From positions 1,054,001 to 1,118,000 of the forward strand of contig NZ_JADGMI010000001.1 of the NCBI RefSeq assembly GCF_015234305.1: 64,000 bases of DNA, given 5' to 3'. This DNA comes from Superficieibacter sp. 1612_C1. GTDB taxonomy: Bacteria > Pseudomonadota > Gammaproteobacteria > Enterobacterales > Enterobacteriaceae. A program made the position numbers and the translations under genes. Of this stretch, positions 8,258 through 17,598 are shown piece after piece. The notes below the pieces were generated by a model. The model ran no database searches, was not told the DNA's origin, and saw nothing but the letters and a program-made list of their open reading frames with translations. Numbering within the stretch: the stretch's first letter is position 1; every line of letters starts with the position of its first letter.

Positions 8258-9907
8258 TCACTTTATTTTTATACGAGATATTTCTTCTTTGGATATATTA
8301 TCCAGCATGACTATGCTAATTTTACTTGTATTTTTTTTATTGCACCCGTGTATATCAACGCTAGAGTAAAAGTAATCACCGATCTGCGATAGTTCAAATT
8401 TTTCATCTGTTTTTGAATTGCCCTTTTGGGTCTGGCATTCAATATTTAATGATAATTTCTTATGGTCACCAAGTATAGACTGAGGTGTTTCTTTCAAGCT
8501 AAACTTCATTAGCATTTTATTGCTAATACTAAATCTATTTACCTCTTTATAGAATTTAATAGCCGTAAGTGAGATGCCATCTGCTAATTCATATGAAGCA
8601 GGTATGTATTCACCTGTAGAAATGTGTGAGTAGTCAAAAGGCACGCTGTATTTAATAAGGTTTTTTACCTTAAAATATTCGTTCATTTTTTCATTTTGAT
8701 ATGTATCCAGCATATCGCTTTGCTTGGCGAGAGTCGTAAAGTAGAAATCGGGGATGTAAATTTCTTGTGCGCCTTGCTTTTTTGCATTTGATATAACTTG
8801 CTGACGAATTTTATCTTGCTCCCAGTTGCTGTTGACAGCATTAACAAACCAATAATATGAGGGTATAAAGTAAAATAGTAACCCAGCCATAACTATTGAT
8901 ATGCATGATTTAGTGATTTTATTATTGCACTGGCAAATATCTGAAACAATGAATGAAGCCGATATTAATAAAAAGCATAGTCCGCCATTCATTGATCGTT
9001 CAGGGAAAGCTGGAGAACCAACGAATGCTGCATTAGACAGCAAAGCGCATACTAAGAAAAAAAGCGAATAATTAAGAGTCCGCTTACTTATTGTCTTATT
9101 AGTGGATGCAAATAGTAGCACTACAAACATCATTAGTAATGCAAACCAGTACGCCTCGACTGAACCTGGAAATCTTTCATAGAAATGTGTAAAGAATTTA
9201 TCTAAGAAAGATGTGTGGTTCCATTCTGTGTAAAGTGTCGCTCTGTTTCTTGTTCCAGGTGATAAAAGAAGTATGGCCGTACCGATAATAGAGCCAATAA
9301 GACCTAATGTAAGGGATATTTTATTTTTTTCAAATATAACAAGAACAATGCTAAGCAGCGCTACAATAATTGAAGTGTTTTCATTTGAACATCCAGCGAT
9401 AACACCTAAAGCAAACGTAAGTAAATAGTAGATTTTATTATTTGTTTTATGTGCGCTGAACATAGAGATTATGTAAATTCCTATGAACATGTTTGTCCAT
9501 AAATAATTGGCTGAGCCAACTATCCAAAATGATGTCTCTCCCAGTTTTGGATTTGAAACCCAATAGGTTAAGAAAACGAATATCAACATGAATGGATGAT
9601 ATTTATTTCTTTCCTTGCTTACGACAATTGGTATAAATGAAATGAAGAAGCAAAGCGCAAGAAATGCTATTGAATTGATTATTTCAATAGTGGTATGGCT
9701 GAAATTGTAAAGAAGGGTTGAGCTTATTGCGTTAGCCAAAACTCTACCAGACCAAATCAAATAGTGGTCATACATTTCCTGAGGAGAGTTCCCTAAAAAA
9801 TAATAAAAATAATCATCTGAATGCATTGGTATACGCATTGATGGAATTAATATTATCGCGAAAACGATTAAGCCTGTGATGCCGATTTTTAACTTATTAC
9901 TGAACAC
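8258..9907 (-). CDS. Putative O-antigen glucosyltransferase, GtrC-position membrane protein (DUF6056-like)
   Basis: A 549-residue, very AT-rich protein with about ten membrane segments in its first two thirds and a soluble C-terminal third. An acidic pair (D31-D32 in MHSDDYFYY) sits in the first periplasmic loop, the expected catalytic position for lipid-linked-sugar-dependent glycosyltransferases. A conserved-looking [15 protein letters not shown] follows near residues 123-137. The third position of a gtr operon encodes the serotype-specific enzyme that moves glucose from undecaprenyl phosphate onto O-antigen in the periplasm. It overlaps gtrB by 11 bases. Sugar linkage and acceptor cannot be read from sequence. 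Confidence 0.75.
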   Translation of the reverse strand: MFSNKLKIGITGLIVFAIILIPSMRIPMHSDDYFYYFLGNSPQEMYDHYLIWSGRVLANAISSTLLYNFSHTTIEIINSIAFLALCFFISFIPIVVSKERNKYHPFMLIFVFLTYWVSNPKLGETSFWIVGSANYLWTNMFIGIYIISMFSAHKTNNKIYYLLTFALGVIAGCSNENTSIIVALLSIVLVIFEKNKISLTLGLIGSIIGTAILLLSPGTRNRATLYTEWNHTSFLDKFFTHFYERFPGSVEAYWFALLMMFVVLLFASTNKTISKRTLNYSLFFLVCALLSNAAFVGSPAFPERSMNGGLCFLLISASFIVSDICQCNNKITKSCISIVMAGLLFYFIPSYYWFVNAVNSNWEQDKIRQQVISNAKKQGAQEIYIPDFYFTTLAKQSDMLDTYQNEKMNEYFKVKNLIKYSVPFDYSHISTGEYIPASYELADGISLTAIKFYKEVNRFSISNKMLMKFSLKETPQSILGDHKKLSLNIECQTQKGNSKTDEKFELSQIGDYFYSSVDIHGCNKKNTSKISIVMLDNISKEEISRIKIK

Positions 9908-10832
9908 GTTTGGTCTCCTTTGGATTTTTTATTATATATTTCGGCCTTTCTTTGCATTCTATATAAATCCTGCCAATATACTCACCAAGAACTCCAATGC
10001 CGATGAGTTGAATGCCACCTAAAAACAATATCGATACAATAATTGAAGGGTATCCTTGAACAGGATTCCCAAAGACTAAAGTGTTTAAAATCATCCATGC
10101 GCCATATATAAATGACAGTCCCGCAACGATGAGTCCAATGTATGTCCACATGCGAAGAGGAAAGGTTGAGAAACTGGTAATTCCTTCCAGAGCCAGATTC
10201 CACAATTTCCAGCCATTAAATTTGGAGTCGCCCGCTACTCGTTCTGCGCGCACATATTCGACAACGTCAGTACGACCACCAACCCATGACAATATCCCTT
10301 TCATGAAAAGGTTTCTTTCTGGCAGCAACTTGATATTTTCTACTATTTCACGGGACATAAGCCGGAAATCGCCGACATTTTCCTCGATCCTGGGGTTGCT
10401 TATCTTATTATGTAATTTATAAAACCATTCGGCTGTCTTTCTCTTTAATCGTCCATCAGTTGAGCGATCTGAGCGCTTAGCCAGAACCATATCTGCGCCA
10501 GCCTTCCATTTATCTATCAGATGGGGGATTACCTCGATAGGGTCTTGGAGGTCAACATCTATTGGGATTATGGCATCCCCCGTAGCATGATCAAGCCCAG
10601 CAAATAGGGCTGGCTCTTTACCAAAATTGCGGGTAAATGATAGCGGGACGACAAGATGATCGGAAACTGCAAGAGCATTTATAATAGATTCAGTAGCATC
10701 TTTACTCCCGTCATTGATGAACAATATCTCAACCTCGTACTGTTTTAATTCTTCAAACTCCCGTACGTTTTTGTAGAAAATAGGTATCGTATCTTCTTCG
10801 TTGAAAACTGGAACAACCAGGGAAATTTTCAT
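9897..10832 (-). CDS. gtrB: Bactoprenol glucosyltransferase GtrB
   Basis: A 311-residue family GT2 enzyme that transfers glucose from UDP-glucose to undecaprenyl phosphate on the cytoplasmic face. The GT-A start [13 protein letters not shown] is at residues 4-16 and the metal-binding DVDLQD near residue 92. [17 protein letters not shown] and the FRLMSRE region are typical of the family. Two membrane helices lie near residues 233-255 and 265-288. Length matches phage GtrB proteins (about 305-310). It overlaps gtrA by 4 bases and the gtrC-like gene by 11, so the three form one operon. Confidence 0.93.
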   Translation of the reverse strand: MKISLVVPVFNEEDTIPIFYKNVREFEELKQYEVEILFINDGSKDATESIINALAVSDHLVVPLSFTRNFGKEPALFAGLDHATGDAIIPIDVDLQDPIEVIPHLIDKWKAGADMVLAKRSDRSTDGRLKRKTAEWFYKLHNKISNPRIEENVGDFRLMSREIVENIKLLPERNLFMKGILSWVGGRTDVVEYVRAERVAGDSKFNGWKLWNLALEGITSFSTFPLRMWTYIGLIVAGLSFIYGAWMILNTLVFGNPVQGYPSIIVSILFLGGIQLIGIGVLGEYIGRIYIECKERPKYIIKNPKETKRVQ

Positions 10833-11191
10833 TTTGCATCCCTAAAAACAATGAATTTTGAATAGACAAAACCGATAATCAAGCTAAAGCCCGAAAATAA
10901 AATAAGGGTAATGAAGGGTGGCGCACGAAGCAGGTCAGCAATATGCCCAGTTATCGCTGCTATTGCACCCATGAATAAAACAAATGCGCTATATCTCCAT
11001 GGTGTAGCTTGTGATTTGAATGTCCACTTTGCATTAGCAAAGAAACTGAATGTGACTGCTACGCAGAACGCAACAACATTGGAAACAGCCTGAGTTGCTC
11101 CGAGAAAATGAACCAATGCACCGAAGCATACCCAGTGCAGGCCTGTGTTTATAACACCAACTGAAATATATCGACTAAATAACTGTATCAT
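10829..11191 (-). CDS. gtrA: Bactoprenol-linked glucose translocase (flippase) GtrA
   Basis: A 120-residue GtrA-family protein with four membrane helices, proposed to flip undecaprenyl-phosphate-glucose across the inner membrane. It reads [20 protein letters not shown] at the start and ends [13 protein letters not shown], as in phage GtrA proteins. The ATG at 11189-11191 gives exactly the family length. The frame is open 28 codons further to an ATG at 11275 with a better ribosome site (AAAAGG), so a 148-residue form is possible. It is the first gene of the gtr operon. Confidence 0.9.
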   Translation of the reverse strand: MIQLFSRYISVGVINTGLHWVCFGALVHFLGATQAVSNVVAFCVAVTFSFFANAKWTFKSQATPWRYSAFVLFMGAIAAITGHIADLLRAPPFITLILFSGFSLIIGFVYSKFIVFRDAK

Positions 11192-11275
11192 TTGAGAAAT
11201 CAGTTTAATCTGGAAGGGATTAAGTTTAACATCCTGTCCCCAAGGGGTCGATAGTAAATCCTTAACTAGCCACAT

Positions 11276-11750
11276 ATCAGCCTTTTAGATCGTATCTTCC
11301 AGATGTGTTTAAGTCGCTCAGGCTTATTTTTGAGCAATTCCTATTTGAGGATTGCGCCGCATCGATTAACTTTCCGGAGCACAGTGGCGAAAGAGGATGG
11401 CGGCCGAGATTGGCAGAGCCTGCGCTCGTGCCAATGGTGTAATAACCAGTATCATTGCTCTTGCTCCAGTTTCATCGTCATTCGCAGTTCGCAAAGTGAT
11501 GAGGTCACTCGTACATAACTGGATGATAATCAACAAAATGCAATTTTGTATGTGAGCTCTCGTGTAGTCTCAATCCATAAGAAACTGAGGCTTACGAACA
11601 GGGGCATCTTGGGGGCATAACGCTAAAAAGGGGCACGTTCAGGGACAGATAAATGTCGGTTAATGGCCGATAATGTTGATATGCATTTGTTTCTAAACGT
11701 TTGAATAAAAAGATTATCTTTGTTTTTCAAAACGTTCAGAAATCCAGTAT
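11276..11750. other. Upstream region of gtrA inside the island, no gene assigned
   Basis: This stretch holds the gtr promoter region and presumably the scar of lost phage genes. A 71-codon plus-strand frame at 11303-11518 resembles nothing recognisable. Only one GATC site (11288) lies near gtrA, so the paired GATC/OxyR arrangement of phase-variable Salmonella gtr operons is not seen. No integrase fragment could be identified with confidence. Confidence 0.45.
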
Positions 11751-11770
11751 GTAAAGTGCGATCCATTATA
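11751..11770. repeat. Right copy of 20-bp direct repeat, candidate attachment site
   Basis: Identical over 20 bases to 7005-7024. It lies 60 bases past the malY stop codon, in what would have been the original malY-add intergenic region. Together the copies define a 4.7-kb inserted segment. Confidence 0.7.
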
Positions 11771-11829
11771 AAAACAAATGCGGGAAAAAAGCTATTTTGC
11801 GCAACAGATTTCTCTCTTGCGCAAAAACG

Positions 11830-13002
11830 TCAACGTAATGAGCGGATCCCGGCAATGAGACGCTCAACCCCTTGTTCCAGCTTGCTGCGCGGACAGCCCG
11901 CATTGAGGCGTATAAAATCGTTGCCCTCAACACCATAGGTGTAACCGGGCATGATGGCGACTTTTTGCTGCTCGATCAGCGTCTTTTGCAGCGCATGCTG
12001 ATCCACGTCAAGCGGGCTCAGGTCGATCCAGGCAAGATAGGTAGAGTGTGGCGGCTGCCAGCTAAGCTCGGGGAATGCGCCGTTTAGCGCATCGGCAATA
12101 TAGCGCAAATTACCCTGTAAATAGTCGCGTAAGGCATCCAGCCACGGCGCGCCCTGCTGATAGGCGGCAATGTGCGCCACCAGTGCCGGCACCGACGGGG
12201 AAGAGAGCGCATCGCGATTTTTTAGCGCGTTGAGATAGGCCCCGCGCGACGTGTCTTCACCGATAAGCCCATAAGCGCCGGTCAGCGCCGGAATATTAAA
12301 GCTTTTTGAAGCGGACGTTAACAGCGCCCAGCGGCTGCGTGCCACCTCGCACCACGGAATATGCCGATGCGCTCCCCAAATCATATCCATGTGGATTTCA
12401 TCGCTGATCACCGCCACGTTGTGTTTCTCACACAGCTGCGCCATGGTGGTCAGTTCTTCGAGCGTCCAGACTTTTCCGCTGGGGTTCTGCGGGCTACACA
12501 GCAGCATAATGGTGTTCTGCGGTTGTGCCAGCGCCTGCTCAAGCTGGGCGAAATCACATTGCCAGTCGTTATGCTCTTTACGCAGCGGAACCGCCACCAC
12601 GTGTCGCTGATTACTCTCAATGGTCTTGTAGAACGCATCGTAGGCGGGAGTGTGCACCACCACCCCGTCGCCGGGGGCGGACCACTGGCGGATCATCTCG
12701 GCGACCATATAAATCACGGAGGGGCCGTACACCAGTTGCTGCGTATCGATCCGGCTGTTAAACCGGGTAGCGTACCAGTGCGCGACAGCCGCTACAAAGT
12801 CGTCGTTTTTCCAGCGGCTGTAACCCAGCACGCCGTGGTCGAGCCGTGTGCGCAGCGCGTCAAGAATGCAGGGTGCGGTGGCAAAATCCATATCGGAAAT
12901 GGTAAAAGGCAGCAGATCGGCTGCGCCGAAGCGGTCGGCGACGTAGTCCCATTGCGTACACCAGGTACCGTGTCTGTCCACCGGGGTTGAAAAGTCAAAC
13001 AT
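11830..13002 (-). CDS. malY: MalY cystathionine beta-lyase / maltose regulon modulator
   Basis: A 390-residue PLP enzyme of the aminotransferase class I/II fold with C-S lyase activity; it also binds MalT and represses the maltose regulon. The PLP lysine is in LLTSASKSFNIPALTGAYG. SDEIHMDM carries the conserved Asp, and FIRLNAGCPRS the C-terminal arginine. The ATG at 13000-13002 (MFDFSTPVDRHGTW) has AAGGA 7 bases ahead and gives the same length as E. coli MalY. It follows malX by 67 bases in the malXY operon. Its 3' side now abuts the phage island rather than add. Confidence 0.96.
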   Translation of the reverse strand: MFDFSTPVDRHGTWCTQWDYVADRFGAADLLPFTISDMDFATAPCILDALRTRLDHGVLGYSRWKNDDFVAAVAHWYATRFNSRIDTQQLVYGPSVIYMVAEMIRQWSAPGDGVVVHTPAYDAFYKTIESNQRHVVAVPLRKEHNDWQCDFAQLEQALAQPQNTIMLLCSPQNPSGKVWTLEELTTMAQLCEKHNVAVISDEIHMDMIWGAHRHIPWCEVARSRWALLTSASKSFNIPALTGAYGLIGEDTSRGAYLNALKNRDALSSPSVPALVAHIAAYQQGAPWLDALRDYLQGNLRYIADALNGAFPELSWQPPHSTYLAWIDLSPLDVDQHALQKTLIEQQKVAIMPGYTYGVEGNDFIRLNAGCPRSKLEQGVERLIAGIRSLR

Positions 13003-13035
13003 GTCAGCGTCCTTATCTTTAAATCGAAGGCTGAT

Positions 13036-13062
13036 TTTCCCCCTTTGGAGCAAAGGGGGAAA
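13036..13062 (-). terminator. Intercistronic hairpin between malX and malY
   Basis: A perfect 12-bp inverted repeat (13036-13047 with 13051-13062, 3-base loop) lies in the malX-malY gap. On the minus strand it is followed by ATCAG, not a T-run, so it may protect malX mRNA or attenuate malY rather than stop transcription fully. Confidence 0.6.
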
Positions 13063-13069
13063 GTGTATT

Positions 13070-14662
13070 TTAGGCCTGAACCGTATTCATGAGCGTCGCC
13101 ATTTCATCTTTGACCGACTGCACCTGAGGCCCAATCACGACCTGAAGATTATGCTGGTTAAGCTGCACCACCCCAATAGCGCGCAGGTTTTTTAACGCCG
13201 CGCTGTCAACTTTACTCATATCCTGCACCGACAGACGCAGACGGGTAATACAGTTATCCAGCGAGATGATGTTTTCTGCACCGCCCAGCGCGGCCAGGAT
13301 GGCAGGGACGTTGTACCCGGATTTACCCGTGACGCCAGCGACGGCTTTTTCCAGCGGGCTGGTGGTATCAACTTCACGTCCAGGCGTTTTGATATTAAAG
13401 CGCACAATCGCAAAGCGGAAGATGGTGTAATAGGCCACAAACCAGATCACCGCAACTACCGGCACCATATACCAGCGGGTAGCCAGCCCGTGCAGCATAC
13501 CAAAGACCACGAAGTCGATGATATTACCGTCGGTATTACCGATGGTCACGCCGAGCACCGCCATGATGGTGAAGCCCAACCCGGTGAGCAGAGCATGGAT
13601 CACATATAGCACCGGCGCTACGAACAGGAACAGGAATTCAAGCGGTTCAGTCGTGCCGCCGACCACGCAGGCGACCACGCCTGAAATGAGCAGCCCTTTA
13701 ACTTTAGGCCGATTTTCCGGGCGCGCGCAGTGATACATCGCCAGCGCCGCACCCGGCAGACCGCCGAGGAAAGAGGGCATTTTGCCCTGCGACAGGAAGC
13801 GAGTGGCACTCTCGGCAAACCCGTGGGTTTCGCTGCAACCTAGCTGCGCCTGAAAGATGGTTAACGCACCGCTCACGCTGTGACCACAGACATCCAGGGT
13901 ACCGCCTGCTTCGGTAAAGCGGATCAGCGCCACCAGAATATGATGTAACCCAAAAGGCAGCAGCAGGCGTTCGCCAGTACCAAAAATCATCGGACCAAAA
14001 TCGCCCGCGCTATTGATAGCGTAACCCAGCGCATTGATACCCATGGCGAATACTGGCCAGATAAGCGGGATCGCCAGGCCGACCAGGCCCAGCACTACCG
14101 AGGTAATAATCGGCACAAAACGTGTGCCGCCAAAGAAGGCCAGCGCATCCGGCAGGCGGATGGTGTGAAAACGTTCGTGCAATATCCAGACGATGATCCC
14201 GGCAATCACTGCCCCGAGGATCCCGGTATCAATCGACTGAATGCCCAAAATCATCTGGATGTTATTTGCTTTTAAAATAGCGGTATCCGTCGTCGGTAAA
14301 ATGCCTTTTGCGGTTAGCCAGAAGTTAACGGCAAGGTTCATTACCGCATAGCCGACAAACCCGGAAAAAGCCGCCACGCCTTTATTATCACGCGCCAGCC
14401 CCAACGGGATGGCAATACAGAACATCACCGGTAGAAAGCTGAAAGCAAATGAGCCAACTTTGCTCATCCAGCCAAAAATAGCCTGTAGAAAAGGGTTATC
14501 CAGCCATGGCAGAAGGGTGGTGACATCATGACTGCTCAGGGAACTGCCAATCCCCATCATGATCCCACAGAAAGAAAGTAGCGCCACGGGTAACATAAAG
14601 GTTTTGCCGAGCTGCTGGAAAAACTCCCACAGCGTGATTTTTGCTGGTGCTTTTGAATTCAT
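13070..14662 (-). CDS. malX: PTS permease MalX (glucose/maltose-type EIICB)
   Basis: A 530-residue phosphotransferase-system permease with an N-terminal EIIC membrane domain and a C-terminal EIIB domain. The EIIB phosphorylation cysteine is in DNCITRLRL. The EIIC signature GGTTEPLEFLFLF is present. E. coli MalX can transport glucose and maltose; its natural substrate is unsettled. The ATG at 14660-14662 has AAGGAG a few bases ahead and gives exactly the E. coli length; 20 further upstream codons are open but unlikely to be used. The gene is divergent from malI and controlled by the operators in the shared gap. Confidence 0.96.
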   Translation of the reverse strand: MNSKAPAKITLWEFFQQLGKTFMLPVALLSFCGIMMGIGSSLSSHDVTTLLPWLDNPFLQAIFGWMSKVGSFAFSFLPVMFCIAIPLGLARDNKGVAAFSGFVGYAVMNLAVNFWLTAKGILPTTDTAILKANNIQMILGIQSIDTGILGAVIAGIIVWILHERFHTIRLPDALAFFGGTRFVPIITSVVLGLVGLAIPLIWPVFAMGINALGYAINSAGDFGPMIFGTGERLLLPFGLHHILVALIRFTEAGGTLDVCGHSVSGALTIFQAQLGCSETHGFAESATRFLSQGKMPSFLGGLPGAALAMYHCARPENRPKVKGLLISGVVACVVGGTTEPLEFLFLFVAPVLYVIHALLTGLGFTIMAVLGVTIGNTDGNIIDFVVFGMLHGLATRWYMVPVVAVIWFVAYYTIFRFAIVRFNIKTPGREVDTTSPLEKAVAGVTGKSGYNVPAILAALGGAENIISLDNCITRLRLSVQDMSKVDSAALKNLRAIGVVQLNQHNLQVVIGPQVQSVKDEMATLMNTVQA

Positions 14663-14704
14663 TGATGACTCCTTGTCAATGTCATAATCAAAACGTAGCG
14701 GCAA

Positions 14705-14720
14705 GATAAAGCGTTTTATC
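14705..14720. promoter_or_regulatory. MalI operator proximal to malX
   Basis: GATAAAGCGTTTTATC, one base off a perfect palindrome of the known MalI operator, lies 43 bases upstream of the malX ATG. MalI is a LacI-family repressor that acts here on malXY. Confidence 0.85.
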
Positions 14721-14729
14721 AAATTTTAG

Positions 14730-14745
14730 TGAGATTTCTATCACA
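14730..14745. promoter_or_regulatory. CRP site in the malX-malI gap
   Basis: TGAGA-N6-TCACA, one mismatch to the CRP consensus TGTGA-N6-TCACA, lies between the two MalI operators, as expected for the CRP-dependent divergent promoters known in E. coli. Confidence 0.75.
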
Positions 14746-14783
14746 CTATGAGACCAATATAGTGTTCTGATGACAGAATGATG

Positions 14784-14799
14784 GATAAAACGTTTTACC
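14784..14799. promoter_or_regulatory. MalI operator proximal to malI
   Basis: GATAAAACGTTTTACC, one base off the perfect palindrome, lies 28 bases before the malI start and fits autoregulation by MalI. Confidence 0.85.
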
Positions 14800-14827
14800 T
14801 GTCAGTCGAAGAAAAATGGATAATCAG

Positions 14828-15856
14828 ATGACAATCGCAAAAAAAATTACGATCAGCGATGTTGCGCAGGTGGCGGGCGTTTCCGTCAGCACGGTCTCGT
14901 TGGTCCTGAGCGGGAAAGGGCGAATATCGTCTGCGACCGGTGAACGGGTCAATCAGGCGATTGAGCATCTGGGCTTCGTGCGCAACCGCCAGGCGGCTTC
15001 GCTCAGAGGCGGGCACAGCGGGGTGATAGGGTTGATTGTCAGGGATATTTGCGCGCCATTTTATGCCGAACTGACCGCCGGGATCACCGCAAGGCTTGAG
15101 TCGCAAGGGCGAATGGTCTTCCTGACGCAGAGCGGCGGCGACGGTGAATGGATGCTGCAACGCCTCGAGATGCTTATTTCTCAGGGCGTGGATGGGGTCA
15201 TTATTGCCGGTCCGCTGGCGCGGGGAACCGAACTGCGCCAGGCCGCAGACGAGGCGGGTATTCCGCTGGTGTTTGCCTCCCGGGCCAGCCATCTGGATGA
15301 AGTGGATCTCATCCGCCCGGATAATATGCAGGCCGCGCAAATCATCACTGAACAACTAATTCAGCGCGGTCATCAGCGTATTGCCTGGCTTGGCGGACAA
15401 AGCGCCTCGCTAACTCGCGCCGAACGCGTCGGCGGTTACTGCGCGACGTTACTCAAGTTTGGTTTACCGTTCCACAGTGAGTGGGTGGTGGAGTGCGAAA
15501 CCAGCCAAAAACAGGCGGCCGAAGCGGTAGGGGTCTTGCTGCGGCAAAATCCGACTATTAGTGCCATTGTGTGCTACAACAGCGTCGTGGCAATGGGGGC
15601 CTGGTTTGGTCTGTTACGCGCCGGGAAACAGAGTGATGAGAGCGGTATCGAACGTTATTTTGAGCAGCAGGTGGCGCTGGCGGCTTTTGCCGACGTACCG
15701 GAGTGCGCGCTGGACGATATCCCGATCAGTTGGGTGATCACCCCGGCAAGAGAGATGGGCGAGAGCCTCGCCGATCGCATTCTGCAACGTATCGCCAATG
15801 GCACGACGACGCTGCGCAATCAGATTATGTCACCGAGGCTGGCGGGCAAAAATTAG
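14828..15856 (+). CDS. malI: LacI-family repressor MalI
   Basis: A 342-residue LacI/GalR-type repressor of malXY. The N-terminal helix-turn-helix reads ITISDVAQVAGVSVSTVSLV with hinge residues after it, then a periplasmic-binding-like effector domain. The effector is unknown in E. coli. The ATG at 14828 gives the E. coli length; an ATG four codons upstream (14816) is also possible. It is divergent from malX, with both operators and a CRP site between the two genes. Confidence 0.94.
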   Translation: MTIAKKITISDVAQVAGVSVSTVSLVLSGKGRISSATGERVNQAIEHLGFVRNRQAASLRGGHSGVIGLIVRDICAPFYAELTAGITARLESQGRMVFLTQSGGDGEWMLQRLEMLISQGVDGVIIAGPLARGTELRQAADEAGIPLVFASRASHLDEVDLIRPDNMQAAQIITEQLIQRGHQRIAWLGGQSASLTRAERVGGYCATLLKFGLPFHSEWVVECETSQKQAAEAVGVLLRQNPTISAIVCYNSVVAMGAWFGLLRAGKQSDESGIERYFEQQVALAAFADVPECALDDIPISWVITPAREMGESLADRILQRIANGTTTLRNQIMSPRLAGKN

Positions 15857-15875
15857 CCCCTCCGTAGAGGGGCTA
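15854..15875. terminator. Terminator between malI and ydgA
   Basis: A 9-bp inverted repeat (15854-15862 with 15867-15875) with a 4-base loop overlaps the malI stop. On the minus strand it is followed by ATTTTT, a good terminator for ydgA. Confidence 0.8.
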
Positions 15876-15880
15876 AACCG

Positions 15881-17497
15881 TTACTGTTGTGGTGCGGGGG
15901 CAGCGGGTGGCACCGGCGTCACGGGGACTGCCGGATCGGCAGGCGTGGCGGGGATCGCCGGAACCGCCGGGGTCGCAGGCTCGCCAGGTGTTGCCGGGTT
16001 AACCGACTGCGGGGCCGGAATACCCAGATCCGGCATTCCGAACATGCCAACAAAATCGGTCAGCGGCATTTTCTGTCCGTTCAGCGTCACCTGACCGTTG
16101 CTGTATTGCAGGCGGGTGGTGATACTGTTGTCTTCCATGGTGGTGATGCGGAACATCTGGCCCATCGCCGCCAGGCCTTTCACCTGCTGGTTCGCCAGTT
16201 TCGCCGCTTCCTCATTCTGATACCCTTCCAGACGGGCGATCTGCGTCATAAACTCGGTCGCCATATCGGTTGGGATCACCAGTTTAGTATCCAGCGACTT
16301 CACGCTGCGATCCACTTCCTGCTCCAGCGTCTGAGCAGGCTCGGTGGCCTGGCCCGGATCTTTGAGGAACAATGAAAGGTTGAACGTGGTTTCACCCTTG
16401 CTATTTTTCCAGCTCAGCGGGGCGATGGTGATCACCGGCTCACCCTTGAGCAGGATCGGCAGCGCGCCGAAAAACGCTTCGGTCATTTTCTGCTGGTAAA
16501 GCTGCGGGTTCTGTACCACTTCTGGCTGCGCCATCAGCGCACGGGATTGTGCATTGTACTGCTGGCTAAACTGATGCCATGCCTGACCGTCGATCTGACC
16601 GATTTTCACCGTCAGCTTGCCATTACCCATATCCTGATTCTGGAGCTTCAGGCTGTCGAGGGTGTAATCAATCTGGGAGTCAATGGTTTTACCATCTTTA
16701 CCCAGTTCGGATTTACCGACGATATTCATGCCATCAAGCACCGCCAGCTCTTTGCCCTCGACCGAAATAGCGAGTTTTTCGACGCTCAGTTTCTGATTAC
16801 CAATACGCTCATCAAACGAGGTGAGCTTACTTTCGCCTTCGGTTTTCAGCTTATTGAAGGTCATCCGCACGCGCTGGTTATATTCATTCACCGCATCAAC
16901 CATACCGCTTTCGGCATCGCCGGTGAGGGCGAAGGCATTGCCTTCACGGTCGGCATCCAGCTGGAAGTCACCGCCGCTGAAGGCCACTTTCTCGCCGTCT
17001 TTGTCATAGTTCAGCGGTTTCAGGCTGATATCCGAATGGCTGTCGCCGGAGTAACCAATACGGGTATTGGCTTCGAAAGGCGTCTCGCCTTTGGCAATAT
17101 CATAAATGGGTTTGGAGGCTTCGTTATTGGCAAGGGTCGTTTTAACTGACGCCATGGACGGGATAAGGTTGAATTTCTTCAACTGGGCCAGCGGGAAAGG
17201 GCCATGATCAACGCGTTCATTAAACACCACGCTTTGCCCGTCCTTCAGCCATGGACTCGTTGCCCCTGCAACCGGTTTAATCACCAGATCAAGATGACTG
17301 GTAAACACGCCGCGCTGATAGTTAGCGTAACTCAGCTCTACGTTCGCTTCCGGCGCGGTACGTTTGAGCTGTTCATTGGCCTGTTGAACGACCGTCGCAA
17401 TACGATTTTCGAACTGCTTCCCGGTGTACCAGGCACCCGCCGTCCAGACGACGCCCAGCGCAACGATAATTCCGGCAGCAACCACAGTTTTTTTCAT
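15881..17497 (-). CDS. ydgA: YdgA family protein (DUF945) with Pro/Ala-rich C-terminal extension
   Basis: A 538-residue protein with one N-terminal hydrophobic segment (about residues 5-24), then a large presumably periplasmic domain shared with E. coli YdgA (502 residues). Its function is not established. The ATG at 17495-17497 (MKKTVVAAGII) is preferred over an upstream in-frame codon because it matches the family start and has AGGG ahead. The last roughly 35 residues are a low-complexity tail of alternating Pro and Ala with Val, Thr and Asp, clearly longer than in E. coli. It follows manA, separated by a strong terminator. Confidence 0.9.
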   Translation of the reverse strand: MKKTVVAAGIIVALGVVWTAGAWYTGKQFENRIATVVQQANEQLKRTAPEANVELSYANYQRGVFTSHLDLVIKPVAGATSPWLKDGQSVVFNERVDHGPFPLAQLKKFNLIPSMASVKTTLANNEASKPIYDIAKGETPFEANTRIGYSGDSHSDISLKPLNYDKDGEKVAFSGGDFQLDADREGNAFALTGDAESGMVDAVNEYNQRVRMTFNKLKTEGESKLTSFDERIGNQKLSVEKLAISVEGKELAVLDGMNIVGKSELGKDGKTIDSQIDYTLDSLKLQNQDMGNGKLTVKIGQIDGQAWHQFSQQYNAQSRALMAQPEVVQNPQLYQQKMTEAFFGALPILLKGEPVITIAPLSWKNSKGETTFNLSLFLKDPGQATEPAQTLEQEVDRSVKSLDTKLVIPTDMATEFMTQIARLEGYQNEEAAKLANQQVKGLAAMGQMFRITTMEDNSITTRLQYSNGQVTLNGQKMPLTDFVGMFGMPDLGIPAPQSVNPATPGEPATPAVPAIPATPADPAVPVTPVPPAAPAPQQ

Positions 17498-17508
17498 AGC
17501 GTTTATCC

Positions 17509-17541
17509 CTAAAAATAAAAACGGGCGGAACATCCCGCCCG
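17509..17541 (-). terminator. Intrinsic terminator of manA
   Basis: A GC-rich inverted repeat (17522-17541) is followed on the minus strand by TTTTTATTTTTA. It lies between the manA stop and the ydgA start and is a classical rho-independent terminator. Confidence 0.9.
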
Positions 17542-17598
17542 ATAAGCATGCAAGGCTACCTTTAAGCGTAGCAAGACTTCTCAAAAAAGTTCAGCAAC

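Noticed and set aside
11276-11300. Dam/OxyR phase-variation switch of the gtr operon
   Set aside because: Only one GATC lies near gtrA; the paired GATC sites within OxyR half-sites known from Salmonella gtr operons are not present.
11303-11518. 71-codon plus-strand frame upstream of gtrA
   Set aside because: No recognisable domain, Ser/Arg-rich random-looking composition, and no good ribosome site; treated as island debris.
12361-12990. 209-codon plus-strand frame inside malY
   Set aside because: Antisense shadow of malY, which is full-length and conserved.
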